Source: Stagnihabitans sp038231395 (GTDB taxonomy: Bacteria > Pseudomonadota > Alphaproteobacteria > Rhodobacterales > Rhodobacteraceae). Taken from it: a stretch of DNA of 64,000 nucleotides. The first letter of the stretch is position 1. The number at the start of each line of letters is the position of its first letter. The position numbers and the translations under genes are program-made. This document shows, piece by piece, positions 17,341 through 25,907 of this stretch. A model generated the notes under the pieces. The model was not told where the DNA came from. It worked only from the letters and a program-made list of their open reading frames with translations, and made no database searches. The stretch covers positions 11,462 through 75,461 of the forward strand of contig JBBRLL010000019.1 in the NCBI GenBank assembly GCA_038231395.1, given 5' to 3'.

Positions 17341-17948
17341 CACACGTCCTCCACGTCCTCGTCCTCATAGCCCAACGTGGCCTTGCGACCCGTCAAAACC
17401 GCCGCCAGCGCCCGTTTTCCGCGCGCGGTCAGGCTTTCCACCGCTTCCACGCCCAAACCCATGATCATCCCGATTTCAGGGTTGGACAATCCTTCGATAT
17501 GACGCAACACCACTGCCTGCCGCTGCCGGTCTGGCAACTGGCCAAGGGCTGCGGACAAAGCCGCCATCCGGTCCGCCTCGATCATCGTGGCCACCGCACT
17601 TTGCCCGCCCGCGGCCACCTCCGGCGCATCATCCAGACCCACGCCGGGTCGCCGCCCCCTTGCCCGCCGCAAATCGGTGCAAAGATTGGTCACCACCCGG
17701 TAAAGCCAGGTCGAAACCTGCGCCTCTCCGCTGCGCCACTCCGGTGCAATCCGCCAAAGCCGCAACATCGCCTCTTGCGTCACATCTTCCGCCTCCGCCC
17801 TGTCAGCCAAAAGCCGTGTCGCATAGCCCAAAGCCCGGGGTGCCAGACGCCGCGTCAACATCCGGGCAGCCTCCGGGTCTCCATTTGCATAGAGAACCAG
17901 CAGCGTGTCGTCCGAGACGTCGTCCAAACTGTCGCGCGGCATATCCAT
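17340..17948 (-). CDS. ECF-type RNA polymerase sigma factor
   Basis: 202 residues. Sigma region 2 carries the core-binding and -10-recognition helix with DVTQEAMLRLW and VSTWLYRVVTNLCTDLRRA. Region 4 carries the helix-turn-helix LPDRQRQAVVLRHIEGLSNP followed by EIGMIMGLGVEAVESL. A negatively charged tail (YEDEDVEDV) ends the protein. The ATG at 17948 gives a standard ECF N-terminus. It is second in an operon behind a secreted EF-hand protein and overlaps the membrane protein that may be its anti-sigma factor. The trigger may be an envelope or calcium/metal signal. Confidence 0.85.
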   Translation of the reverse strand: MDMPRDSLDDVSDDTLLVLYANGDPEAARMLTRRLAPRALGYATRLLADRAEAEDVTQEAMLRLWRIAPEWRSGEAQVSTWLYRVVTNLCTDLRRARGRRPGVGLDDAPEVAAGGQSAVATMIEADRMAALSAALGQLPDRQRQAVVLRHIEGLSNPEIGMIMGLGVEAVESLTARGKRALAAVLTGRKATLGYEDEDVEDV

Positions 17949-18044
17949 TCCGATGGGGATAAGGGCAAGATCGTGGTCAAGCAATCGGTTCCGCGCGCCA
18001 GACGCAGAGAGAGGCCTCTGGCGCACGGTGGCATCCCGGAAAGC

Positions 18045-18683
18045 TCAGTTCCCGCCGGTGCCAGTCTTGTCGCCAGCCGGGTCGCCACCGTTGTCGCCCC
18101 CCTGATTGTCGCCCCCCTGATTGTCAGAGCCCTTATTGTCGGGGCCCTTATTGTCGGGACCCTTGTGGTGCTTGTGACCGCCCATCATATCGCCGGGGCC
18201 ATGCTGCATCGCCTTGGCTGCAGCGTCCGCTTCGGCCTGATCCACGGCACCGTCATGGTTGGTGTCCATCATCGCAAAAGCATCCGGAGGCAGTGGCCCG
18301 GCCACAAGTTCGGCTGCCGAAAGCTTGCTGTCGCCGTCGGTATCCAGCATCTTTATCATATGGTCGGCGCGCGTTTTTGCCATGGATTCCATAGCCTTGA
18401 GGTTCATCGCGGCCAGTTCGTCTGCTGAAAGCTTGCCGTCTTTGTCGGTGTCAATCGCGGCCACGGTTGCGGCGCGGAAGGCCGCAAACTCCTCTGGCGT
18501 CACCTTGCCATCCTTGTTGGCGTCGGCAGCAGCAAAGTCAAATTGCGGCTGCATCATGCCCATATGACCAGGGCCTCCGGGGCCGGGGGGAGGCCCGGCA
18601 TTATCGGCAATCGCGGCTGATCCGATTAGTGCCACTGCCAAGGCCACGATGCTCAGGCCGAGTTTCTTGTGCGAAACGTTCAT
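18045..18683 (-). CDS. Secreted EF-hand calcium-binding protein
   Basis: 212 residues with a signal peptide (cleavage near AAIADNAG) and four EF-hand loops: DANKDGKVTPEEF, DTDKDGKLSADEL, DTDGDSKLSAAEL and DTNHDGAVDQAEA. Each loop keeps acidic or polar ligands at positions 1, 3, 5 and 12, so calcium binding in the periplasm is likely. The last 45 residues are a disordered Gly/Asp/Asn-rich repeat (KGPDN and QGGDN units). It is the first gene of the sigma-factor unit. A 6-bp inverted repeat GACCGG/CCGGTC (18701-18720) lies just upstream of its AGGAG ribosome site and could be an operator or leader hairpin. Confidence 0.85.
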   Translation of the reverse strand: MNVSHKKLGLSIVALAVALIGSAAIADNAGPPPGPGGPGHMGMMQPQFDFAAADANKDGKVTPEEFAAFRAATVAAIDTDKDGKLSADELAAMNLKAMESMAKTRADHMIKMLDTDGDSKLSAAELVAGPLPPDAFAMMDTNHDGAVDQAEADAAAKAMQHGPGDMMGGHKHHKGPDNKGPDNKGSDNQGGDNQGGDNGGDPAGDKTGTGGN

Positions 18684-18820
18684 CTTCTGCTCCTATCCTC
18701 GACCGGCATGTTGCCCGGTCTTGATGCAGGTGATACGGGCGGTGTCTGGCTTTCCGTCGCGGGCGAAATCACTTTGCCCCGTCACGAAAACGCGACAAAT
18801 TGGCGCTGCCTTAGCCAAGG

Positions 18821-18845
18821 CCTCAACTTCGCGGCCAAGTTGAGG
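18821..18845. promoter_or_regulatory. Perfect 9-bp inverted repeat upstream of the DUF983 gene
   Basis: CCTCAACTT and AAGTTGAGG flank a 7-nt GC-rich centre. There is no T-run after it, so it is not an obvious terminator. It lies 54 bp before the DUF983 start and in the gap shared with the divergent EF-hand/sigma operon, so it may be an operator or a leader hairpin. Confidence 0.5.
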
Positions 18846-18899
18846 TAAACCTGTGTAGCAAACCGGGTTGCTGGAGCCGGGGCAAAGAAGGAATCCGCA

Positions 18900-19382
18900 A
18901 TGACTGAAGCACGCGCCCCGAAAGAACTGGCCCCGTCAAAACTGGCCTCCTCAGCAGTAACATTGCTTGCTGAGGATGAGCAAACGGGTGAGCGGCCTTT
19001 GTGGCCTGCGTTGCGGCGTGGATTTGCCTGCCGCTGCCCGAAGTGCGGCGCTGGCCCGTTGCTTTACAACTACCTGAAGGTACGCGACCGTTGTGCGGTT
19101 TGTGGTGAGGCTTTCAGCCACCACCGCGCCGACGATGGCCCGGCCTACCTGACGATTTTGATCGTGGGTCACCTTATGGCGCCAATGATTTACTGGGTTT
19201 TTGTGACCTGGCGGCCCGAGCCTGTGGTGATGGCGACCATGTTCACGCTTGGCACCGCAACGCTGGCGTTGTTCCTGTTGCCCCGACTGAAAGGTGCCAT
19301 TGTGGCCTTGCAATGGGCCAAACGGATGCACGGCTTTTCTGCCGATCCAACCACGGACCCATCGCTGCCCGACCATGTCTGA
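18900..19382 (+). CDS. DUF983 zinc-ribbon membrane protein
   Basis: 160 residues. A four-cysteine zinc-ribbon-like element (CRCPKCGAGPL and DRCAVCGEAF, residues 48-77) is followed by two hydrophobic segments (LTILIVGHLMAPMIYWVFV and ATMFTLGTATLALFLLP). This is the DUF983 layout; the function is unknown, although members are often near cytochrome oxidase or Nudix genes. Its stop codon overlaps the start of the Nudix hydrolase by 8 bases, so the two are translated together. Confidence 0.8.
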   Translation: MTEARAPKELAPSKLASSAVTLLAEDEQTGERPLWPALRRGFACRCPKCGAGPLLYNYLKVRDRCAVCGEAFSHHRADDGPAYLTILIVGHLMAPMIYWVFVTWRPEPVVMATMFTLGTATLALFLLPRLKGAIVALQWAKRMHGFSADPTTDPSLPDHV

Positions 19383-19956
19383 CGTGCCGATCCACGCTGC
19401 CGCCAGCATGATCCTCGTGCGCGGTGGCGATCACGTTCTGATGGGCCAACGCGGTCACGCGGCCATTTTCATGCCTTCGAAATATGTGTTTCCGGGTGGT
19501 CGGGTCGATCCGGGTGATCATGCTGATATCACAGGGCTTTCCGGTCAATGCCTGGCCCGGCTTGAACAGAATACGCCCGCCGATCCTTCAGCCCTTCTGG
19601 GCTGTGCCATCCGCGAACTGCATGAGGAAACCGGTCTGTCCTTGTCTGCGACGGCCCACCTGCGCTTCATCTTTCGTGCTATCACCCCGCCGGGAAGCCC
19701 GCGCCGCTTTGACGCCCGCTTCTTTCTGGCCGATGCAGCCGATGTCGTGGGCGCGCTGGATGATTTCGCCCAAGCCGAGGATGAGCTTTCGCATCTGCAT
19801 TGGGTCAAGCTGTCGGACACCCGTGCCCTCGACCTGCCCTTCATCACCGAGATCGTTCTGGCCGAACTTCGCGCCCATTTGCAGGGACATGATCAACCCG
19901 GCGTCCCGTTTTTCGACAACTCCGGCGCGGTGCCGACCTTTCGCCGCCTTCTTTGA
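19375..19956 (+). CDS. Nudix hydrolase (NUDT7/NUDT19-like split box)
   Basis: 193 residues. The Nudix box is present but stretched: FPGGRVDPGD (39-48) is separated from CAIRELHEETGL (77-88) by about 25 residues more than in the classical G-x5-E-x7-REUxEExGU motif, as in NUDT7/NUDT19-type CoA-diphosphate hydrolases. The RELHEETG half keeps the metal-binding glutamates. The substrate is probably a nucleotide-diphosphate derivative such as an acyl-CoA. It is coupled to the DUF983 gene by an overlap of 8 bases. It abuts the convergent transporter gene with no gap. Confidence 0.8.
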   Translation: MSDVPIHAAASMILVRGGDHVLMGQRGHAAIFMPSKYVFPGGRVDPGDHADITGLSGQCLARLEQNTPADPSALLGCAIRELHEETGLSLSATAHLRFIFRAITPPGSPRRFDARFFLADAADVVGALDDFAQAEDELSHLHWVKLSDTRALDLPFITEIVLAELRAHLQGHDQPGVPFFDNSGAVPTFRRLL

Positions 19957-20847
19957 TCAGGCCGACAGCACGATCCCCACGATCGACACCGCCAGAAGGC
20001 CTATCCCCACCAATTCGCGCCGCGTCGGGCGTTCGTGGAACACCAAAGCTGATACGCCGAGGGTGAACAGCAACTCCACTTGCCCCACCGTCCGGACATA
20101 GGCCGCGTTCATCAACGCAAAGGCCCAGAACCAGCCGAGCGAGGCGAGCATTCCCGTCACTCCCGCCCAAAATGCCGGGCGCCTTGCAGCCGCGATCCGC
20201 GCCACCTCGTCCTTGCGCCGGAAAAGCCATGGCACCAGCATCAAGGTTTGCAATGTCGTCACCGCCGCGAGCGAAAATGTTGCGCGGAAAAACGCGTCAT
20301 CGTTTCCCACGGCCAAAGTTGCCGCCCGATACGCGACAGAGGCTGTGCCGAACAACCCGCCAGCCGTCAAACCCAACATGGTGGCTTTGTTGAGGAAATC
20401 ACCCTGCCATCCCCCCGGCGGACGGGTCAGGATCAAGACGCCCAAAACCCCGGTCAAGATCGCAACCAAACCGGCGGCCGAGACCGCCTCTCCCAAAAAC
20501 ACCGCCGAAAACAGGGCAACCTGCAAGACCTCGGTCTTTGTAAAGGCGATCCCCACCGCAAAACTGCGCTGCGAAAACAGTGAGACGGTGCAAAACGTGG
20601 CCGCGATCTGCGCAATGCCGCCGATCAAAGCCACGAGCCAGAAGTTGGGCGCGAGGGCTGGCCAGCCATATCCGTGCCAGATCATCAGAAAAACCGTCAG
20701 GCTCACCGCCAACGGAGAGGCCGTCACAAACCGTGCGGCCGTGGCGGAAAGGGTCGAAAGCCCCAACACTTTCAACTGCTTTTGCAGCGAAAATCGTGCG
20801 GTTTGCAGGGCAGCGGCGACAAGTGTGATGGGCAAGAACAACGACAT
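19957..20847 (-). CDS. DMT-superfamily (EamA) transporter
   Basis: 296 residues, about ten hydrophobic segments in two EamA-type halves (for example GLVAILTGVLGVLIL and FWAFALMNAAYVRTVGQVE). This matches drug/metabolite exporters of the inner membrane; the substrate is unknown. The ATG at 20847 places the first membrane helix (LPITLVAAALQTARFSLQ) at the N-terminus; longer in-frame starts would overlap the desaturase gene. It is the second gene after the desaturase on the same strand with a 37-bp gap. Confidence 0.8.
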   Translation of the reverse strand: MSLFLPITLVAAALQTARFSLQKQLKVLGLSTLSATAARFVTASPLAVSLTVFLMIWHGYGWPALAPNFWLVALIGGIAQIAATFCTVSLFSQRSFAVGIAFTKTEVLQVALFSAVFLGEAVSAAGLVAILTGVLGVLILTRPPGGWQGDFLNKATMLGLTAGGLFGTASVAYRAATLAVGNDDAFFRATFSLAAVTTLQTLMLVPWLFRRKDEVARIAAARRPAFWAGVTGMLASLGWFWAFALMNAAYVRTVGQVELLFTLGVSALVFHERPTRRELVGIGLLAVSIVGIVLSA

Positions 20848-20884
20848 CACCAAGCGGTGCCACGTGACTGGGCCGGAGTAAACC

Positions 20885-21793
20885 CTAACCCCGCCCATTT
20901 TTGCGAACGGGCCAGCATGGATGCGACACAGGGTCTTTGGGTTTGACCAGATAGCGGCGGAACACCTCAGCGTAGCTGGAAAAGACGTAACTTTGGTTGC
21001 GCCGCAGGTAGTGATCCTTTTTCGCGGCATAAAGCGCAGGGATTTTATACCAGGCTGCTTGCGGATGCATATGGTGGACGACGTGGAAATTATTGTTCAG
21101 AAACAACACGGAAAGCGGGCCGCGGTCCTCGATGATGACGGTGCGGGCGGCAAAGGCGTCATGGGCACGATGCTCCAGAAAGGTGCGGATTTTCAGAACG
21201 GCAAGACCAAGGTAGACGGCACCCAGATAAGCCAGAACCGGCATGCCCACCCAATGCAGCCAGATCAGGACCGGCACCAGTCCAACAGCGTTCAGCAGCC
21301 ACGCCTCGATCACAGCCCGATCGCCGTGCCGGGCCAAGGCGACATCCTTGGCCACAAAATCCCAGGTTCCAAGGATCGGCCCCAGAATCATCCGCCCCAG
21401 CAACGTGTTGTTCAGCGTCAGCAGAATTTGCATCGGTTTTGCCAACCCCGCCCAAACCTGCGGGTCAGAAAAGTTCGATTCCGGGTCGTCATAGGGGTCG
21501 GTCAGGGCCGGATCGAAGTGGTGCTGCAAGTGGATGTCGCGGAAACGCCGGTAGGGCATGAACAGGATCAGCGCCGGAAAAACCAGCGCCTCATTCAGCG
21601 CGGTATTGCGGAAGGGATGTCCGTGCAGCGCCTCGTGTTGCAGGGACGAATACTGCGCAATCGCGAGGCCGGTCGAAATAAGCGCCAGAACGGCACTGTG
21701 GCTCCACATCTCGGTGCCCATCGCCCAGACCAGATAGGTCACGGCCAGAAGCGCTAGGGTTGGCCACTCAATTTCCTCAGCCTTTGCAATCAT
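20885..21793 (-). CDS. Membrane fatty-acid desaturase / hydroxylase-type di-iron enzyme
   Basis: 302 residues with the three histidine boxes of membrane di-iron desaturases: HEALHG (HxxxH), HLQHH (HxxHH) and HVVHH (HxxHH), between paired hydrophobic segments (LALLAVTYLVWAM, LIWLHWVGMPVLAYLGAVYLG). The family includes acyl-lipid desaturases and carotenoid ketolases or hydroxylases, so the substrate could be a lipid acyl chain or a carotenoid. The ATG at 21793 has GGGGAG 6 bases upstream. It is divergent from an XRE-type regulator across a 100-bp gap, which suggests that regulator controls it. Confidence 0.85.
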   Translation of the reverse strand: MIAKAEEIEWPTLALLAVTYLVWAMGTEMWSHSAVLALISTGLAIAQYSSLQHEALHGHPFRNTALNEALVFPALILFMPYRRFRDIHLQHHFDPALTDPYDDPESNFSDPQVWAGLAKPMQILLTLNNTLLGRMILGPILGTWDFVAKDVALARHGDRAVIEAWLLNAVGLVPVLIWLHWVGMPVLAYLGAVYLGLAVLKIRTFLEHRAHDAFAARTVIIEDRGPLSVLFLNNNFHVVHHMHPQAAWYKIPALYAAKKDHYLRRNQSYVFSSYAEVFRRYLVKPKDPVSHPCWPVRKNGRG

Positions 21794-21893
21794 TTGCGTC
21801 TCCCCGCTTATGATGGAGATAGCACTTGCCCCCAAACGCCGGAATTCGGAAGATACGCAAACAATCATCACCAAAGTTGCAGAAAATCACCAG

Positions 21894-22742
21894 ATGCCGG
21901 ATATGATCGACAAACGTGACCGCGCAACGGTCTTCCGCGACAGAATGGCGCAGGCGATGCTTCAGGCGGGGGCGACGCAAGCCAGTCTGGCGCGGTCGGC
22001 GGGACTGGATCGCTCGACGATCTCGGCGCTGCTGGCCCCTGGCACGCGTTTGCCCAACGCTCAGGCCGCAGCCGATTGCGCGATGTCTTTGGGGGTTTCG
22101 ACCGATTGGCTTTTGGGCCTGACCAACCGCCCGACCCCACCTGACCGCATCGCGGATGAGGCGGTGACATTGGTCCACGCCCCGCGCGCCCTGTTTGACG
22201 ACACGGTTTTTGGTTGGCATCGCGCAGCGGCTGGAACGAAAATTCGTCACGTTCCTGCGACCTTACCGGATATTCTGAAGACCAAAGCGGTGGTGGAATG
22301 GGAATATGGTGCCACTTTGGGCCGTGATGCTCCGCAAGCCATCGCGACGTTTGAGGCGCAACGGGCTTGGGTTGCTGCCGCCCATTCGGATTTCGAAATT
22401 GCCATGCCGCGCCACGAGTTGGACAGTTTCGCCACAGGGACTGGCTATTGGGCGGGCCTTCCTGCCGCCCTGCGCCGGGCCCAGATTGATGAGTTGTCAC
22501 GCCTGACCGAGACGCTTTACCCGGCCCTTCGGCTTTATCTGTTTGACGCCCGTCGGGTGTTTTCGGCGCCTGTTACGGTGTTCGGGTCCAATCGGGCGGT
22601 GGTCTATCTCGGGCGGCAGTATTTTGTATTCTCCGACCCCGCCAAAGTGGCCGAGGTGTCGCGGCACTTCGACTGGCTCTTGCGCGAAACCAGCCATTCC
22701 GCCCGGGGTACCGCCGCGTTTTTGCGAGAGCTTGCAATCTAA
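21894..22742 (+). CDS. XRE-family transcriptional regulator with large C-terminal domain
   Basis: 282 residues. An N-terminal helix-turn-helix of the Cro/C1 type occupies about residues 12-70 (MLQAGATQASLARSAGLDRS then TISALLAPGTRLPNAQ). The remaining 200 residues are an unrecognised domain, perhaps a ligand-binding one (AVVYLGRQYFVFSDPAKVAE near the end). The ATG at 21894 is the most likely start; ATG at 21903 is possible, and the Shine-Dalgarno sequence is weak. It is divergent from the desaturase and probably regulates it. Confidence 0.75.
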   Translation: MPDMIDKRDRATVFRDRMAQAMLQAGATQASLARSAGLDRSTISALLAPGTRLPNAQAAADCAMSLGVSTDWLLGLTNRPTPPDRIADEAVTLVHAPRALFDDTVFGWHRAAAGTKIRHVPATLPDILKTKAVVEWEYGATLGRDAPQAIATFEAQRAWVAAAHSDFEIAMPRHELDSFATGTGYWAGLPAALRRAQIDELSRLTETLYPALRLYLFDARRVFSAPVTVFGSNRAVVYLGRQYFVFSDPAKVAEVSRHFDWLLRETSHSARGTAAFLRELAI

Positions 22743-22745
22743 CCT

Positions 22746-23240
22746 TCAGTAAATGTTCAATTTTGTTACATCGTAACCGTTGAATTTCAAAATGTCCCGT
22801 GCAGCCGTCAAACGGTCGGGCGGCAGTTTGGCATCGCGGTTCAGGATCATGCCAATATGGCCGGACGGCGCGCCGATCACCATCGTCCGGTTGTCCACGT
22901 CGGCCCAAAGCACCCAGAACGGCCCTATTCCGGCAAGATCAAACCGCCCGGGAATTGCCGCCACCATCGGCCCCGCGCCCCTTTTAGGCCCACCGGGAAG
23001 GCACAAGGCATACTGCGTGGCGGCCCCGATTTGCATCGTACCGCCGTGGCACGCCGCCCCAAAGCCAGCAACCTCCACCCAAGCGCCATTGATGCGCGCC
23101 GAGTCAAACCCGGCAATCGAGTAAACCTGGCGCGAGGTGTCGCGGTACGACACCTCCACCACCGGTTTCGGCGCGCAGGCGGCCAGTGCGAGGGCGGCCA
23201 GTGCGAGGGCAGCCAGAAGGGCGCGGTCTATTGCAGGCAA
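22746..23240 (-). CDS. Bacterial lipocalin (lipoprotein)
   Basis: 164 residues. A lipoprotein signal ends in LALAALALAAC (lipobox LAAC), so it is lipid-anchored. The C-terminal half has the lipocalin pattern GPFWVLWADVDNRTMVIGAP, then a GHIGMILNRD turn. Lipocalins of this type store or transport hydrophobic ligands at the outer membrane. No ATG precedes the signal peptide; a TTG at 23240 preceded by AAGGATGA is the most likely start and overlaps the upstream gene's stop. The signal peptide contains a 15-bp tandem duplication. The codons before the lipobox are the least certain part. Confidence 0.75.
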   Translation of the reverse strand: MPAIDRALLAALALAALALAACAPKPVVEVSYRDTSRQVYSIAGFDSARINGAWVEVAGFGAACHGGTMQIGAATQYALCLPGGPKRGAGPMVAAIPGRFDLAGIGPFWVLWADVDNRTMVIGAPSGHIGMILNRDAKLPPDRLTAARDILKFNGYDVTKLNIY

Positions 23241-23884
23241 AGCGTCATCCTTACTCCGTTGGCCTGCAAGATGTCGTTGCATCCCATCAGCGGTGTGATT
23301 GGGGCGCAAGTTCCTGACGTCGCAAGGCATTCTCCCTGGCAATCGGTTTTGCGGTGGCAGGCTTTGGCGGAATCCCGGGTGCGATGAACGCAGACATGAC
23401 CCGAGGTTGCGTCCACCGATGACCACTGGCCACCGGATTTCTCGCACAGCGCCTGTTCCGGTGGAACTGGTGGTGGCGGCGGGGTCACGGGTACGGATGT
23501 TTCCGTCGCCGGTGTTTTAGGTGCCGGTGTTTTAGGTGCGGGCGTTTTGAGCGCGGGTGTTTTGGGCGCGTCAGGCGTCAGTCTGGCAGGGCGAGGCATC
23601 GGGCGCGGCGTGGTTTTGGTGGGCACCTGTACCACAACCGCCGGCACCGCAAGCGCACCCGCCGCTGCGGGTTTGAGGGCAAGCAATGGGGTTGGATTGA
23701 GCGCCGCCGCAGGCGTGCTGCCAAGCGTGGTCACCGTGATCGCCTCTGGCGTCAGCGGCGTCACATCGCCACGCTGCAAGTCCCTTGCAGCCACCGGCGG
23801 CGCATCGGTTTTGGGCGCCTGCATCTGGCAAGCTGCCAGCAGGATCACTGCCACAATTGCAAAATGGCAGGCAATCGGACGCAT
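23228..23884 (-). CDS. Proline-rich lipoprotein of unknown function
   Basis: 218 residues: a lipoprotein signal (FAIVAVILLAAC), a Pro/Ala/Lys/Thr-rich disordered middle built from APKTPA and LKTPA repeats (about 110-150), and a C-terminal cysteine-rich domain of about 90 residues with seven or more cysteines (CEKSGG, HVCVH, KACHRKTDCQGECL, GTCAP, GCND, CLQ). The latter is probably a small disulfide-bonded fold in the periplasm. I do not recognise the family. The ATG at 23884 has GAGGGG 4 bases upstream. It is followed by and overlaps the lipocalin gene. Confidence 0.65.
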   Translation of the reverse strand: MRPIACHFAIVAVILLAACQMQAPKTDAPPVAARDLQRGDVTPLTPEAITVTTLGSTPAAALNPTPLLALKPAAAGALAVPAVVVQVPTKTTPRPMPRPARLTPDAPKTPALKTPAPKTPAPKTPATETSVPVTPPPPPVPPEQALCEKSGGQWSSVDATSGHVCVHRTRDSAKACHRKTDCQGECLATSGTCAPITPLMGCNDILQANGVRMTLCLQ

Positions 23885-23947
23885 CATTCCCCTCGCATTA
23901 CGCAGCGCCACAGGATGCCAAGCGCCCTCGGGTTGCAAGGGAATTGG

Positions 23948-24985
23948 TCAATAGGGCTGCGGATGCGCACGATGCGCCGCCGCAATTTCCGCCAGAACCT
24001 GCTCTGACAGAGTGATCACCTGCAAACTGTTGGCCAGTTGCGCGGTGCTGGTGGCACCGACAATCGGAATCGTCGGGAACGGCCTGCTGCGGGTGAAGGC
24101 CAGCGCCATCTGGCACGGGTCCAGCCCATGGCGGGCGGCAATCTGCAAATAAGCGTCTGTGGCCGCAAAAATGCGCGGGCTGATCCGCCCGCTCAGGATG
24201 GGGTTCAGGCTGCGACGCGAGCCTGCAGGTGTCACGTCGCCCTGATACTTGCCCGACAGCACGCCGCAGGCCAGCGGCGAGAAGGCCAGCAAGGGCATGT
24301 CCTCCAGCACCGAAAGCTCTGCCCAATCGGTGTCAAACTGCCGGCAAAGCAGCGAATATTCGTTCTGGACACTGGCCACACGCGGCAAACCGTGCGTTTC
24401 GGCCAAGGACAACCATTTTGCCGTGCCCCAGACCGTTTCATTGGAAAGTGCAAGGGCGCGGATCTTTCCCTCAGCAATCAGTTTCGCCGATTCCTGAAGG
24501 ATTTCAAGCATCAGCACCTCGACCTTCATGCGATCTGTGCCGCGCGGATCATAGGCCCAATTGTCGCGAAAGTGATAGTGTTTGCGGGCTGGCCAGTGGA
24601 TTTGGTACAGGTCAATCCACTCTGTCTGCAAGCGTTTCAGGCTGCCCTCAACCGCTTCACGCAGGGTGACGGCCGATGGCAGTGCGCCGTCGCGTATGGC
24701 TGGCATCCCGCCTCCGGCGATCTTGGTGGCCAGCACGACCCGGTCACGACCACCGCGCGCTGCGAACCATGTGCCGATGATCTCTTCGGTCCGGCCTGCG
24801 GTTTCTTTGGACACCGGGTTGACGGGATACATTTCTGCGCTGTCCCAGAAGTTTACCCCCCGCTCCATCGCGAGGTCCATCTGGGCGTGGCCCTCGGCTT
24901 GCGAGTTTTGGGTGCCCCATGTCATCGTGCCAAGGCAAATCTCTGAAACCTTGATCCCGGTCCGCCCCAAGTCGATCCGCTGCAT
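23948..24985 (-). CDS. Aldo/keto reductase (Tas-like)
   Basis: 345 residues of the aldo-keto reductase TIM-barrel family. Catalytic residues are visible as FWDSAEMYPVNP (Asp, Tyr), VVLATKIAGG (Lys) and DLYQIHWPAR (His). The LGRTGIKVSEICLGTMTWG start and the long insert after the Tyr segment resemble E. coli Tas. It probably reduces aldehydes or ketones with NADPH in the cytoplasm. The ATG at 24985 has GGAGG 6 bases upstream; longer in-frame starts would cover the SOS box and the divergent gene. Confidence 0.85.
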   Translation of the reverse strand: MQRIDLGRTGIKVSEICLGTMTWGTQNSQAEGHAQMDLAMERGVNFWDSAEMYPVNPVSKETAGRTEEIIGTWFAARGGRDRVVLATKIAGGGMPAIRDGALPSAVTLREAVEGSLKRLQTEWIDLYQIHWPARKHYHFRDNWAYDPRGTDRMKVEVLMLEILQESAKLIAEGKIRALALSNETVWGTAKWLSLAETHGLPRVASVQNEYSLLCRQFDTDWAELSVLEDMPLLAFSPLACGVLSGKYQGDVTPAGSRRSLNPILSGRISPRIFAATDAYLQIAARHGLDPCQMALAFTRSRPFPTIPIVGATSTAQLANSLQVITLSEQVLAEIAAAHRAHPQPY

Positions 24986-25107
24986 CGCATCCTCCATGTT
25001 TGGCGGCACGCTAACGCAAATCAAAGGCAAGGGGGAACCGGTTTTCGCGCCCGCGTCGCGAAAAATCCAAGGCCCGCCCTGCGGTAAACGGAAGTCATCG
25101 GGATTGA

Positions 25108-25122
25108 GAACGTTACGGGAAC
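25108..25122. promoter_or_regulatory. LexA (SOS) box, GAAC-N7-GAAC
   Basis: GAACGTTACGGGAAC is an exact match to the direct-repeat LexA target GAAC-N7-GAAC (equivalently GTTC-N7-GTTC) known for Rhodobacter-group alphaproteobacteria. It lies 17 bp before the ImuA-like gene start and 123 bp before the divergent aldo/keto reductase. Confidence 0.75.
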
Positions 25123-25138
25123 ATACTAGACTTTGCCG

Positions 25139-25795
25139 ATGGCCTTGCCGATTCTCCATATCCAGGACGGGCGCAGGCCCTGGCCCGCGCAGGCCTTGCC
25201 CGGCGGGCTTGGCCTTGGGCTGGCGCGCGGCAGGGTGCATGAGGTCTGCGGCCCGGCCCGGACGACGTTGGCGGCGCTGATCCTGGGCGAAAGTCAGGGG
25301 CCGGTGGTCTGGATCAGCCCCGGCTGGCTGCCGGAACGGCTTTATCCCGCCGGACTGGCCGAAATGGCCGATCCCGGGCGGATCGTCTTTGCAAGGCCGC
25401 GCCGGCCGGAAGATGTGCTTTGGGCGATGGAGGAGGCGCTGCGGTCAGGGGCCGCTGGCCTTGTGCTGGCCGATTTGCCCGCCCCGCCAGCGCTTACCCC
25501 GGTGCGAAGGTTGCATCTGGCGGCGGAAACCGGGGCGGAGGCTGCGCGCCATGCGGGCCGTTTGCCTCCCCTTGGGCTTTTGCTGACGCCCGAACAGGGG
25601 GGCGCGCAGGGTGTGGAAAGCCACTGGCACATCGCCGCCACGCCAAGCGGATCAACCCTGATCGCGCGGCGCAGCGCCTGGATTTTGCGCCGTTTGCGTG
25701 CCCGTTTGGCCCCTGAAGCGGCTTTTCACCTGCATCAGGAGGCCGCCGGTCCCGATGGCCCCGCCCGTCTGATCGGCAAGGTCTGGCCCGGTTGA
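25139..25795 (+). CDS. ImuA-like (RecA/SulA-related) SOS protein
   Basis: 218 residues resembling alphaproteobacterial ImuA: LGLGLARGRVHEVCGPA near the N-terminus, GPVVWISPG, LYPAGLAEM, VLWAMEEALRSGAAGLVLAD and RRLHLAAETGAEA. No Walker A motif is visible, as in ImuA. ImuA works with ImuB and DnaE2 in damage-induced mutagenesis, but neither partner is encoded here, so it is an orphan copy. The start is ATG at 25139; an in-frame TTG two codons earlier is possible. The LexA-type box 17 bp upstream supports an SOS role. Confidence 0.65.
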   Translation: MALPILHIQDGRRPWPAQALPGGLGLGLARGRVHEVCGPARTTLAALILGESQGPVVWISPGWLPERLYPAGLAEMADPGRIVFARPRRPEDVLWAMEEALRSGAAGLVLADLPAPPALTPVRRLHLAAETGAEAARHAGRLPPLGLLLTPEQGGAQGVESHWHIAATPSGSTLIARRSAWILRRLRARLAPEAAFHLHQEAAGPDGPARLIGKVWPG

Positions 25796-25907
25796 ATGAG
25801 GCCCGGCCCAGTTGGGCACACCCCCAAAGCCCGCCTACAGACGGCAACACCGCAACGTGAGCTTTGCAAATCCGGCCTTTGTGCTAAATCCAAAGGAAGG
25901 AGGCACC

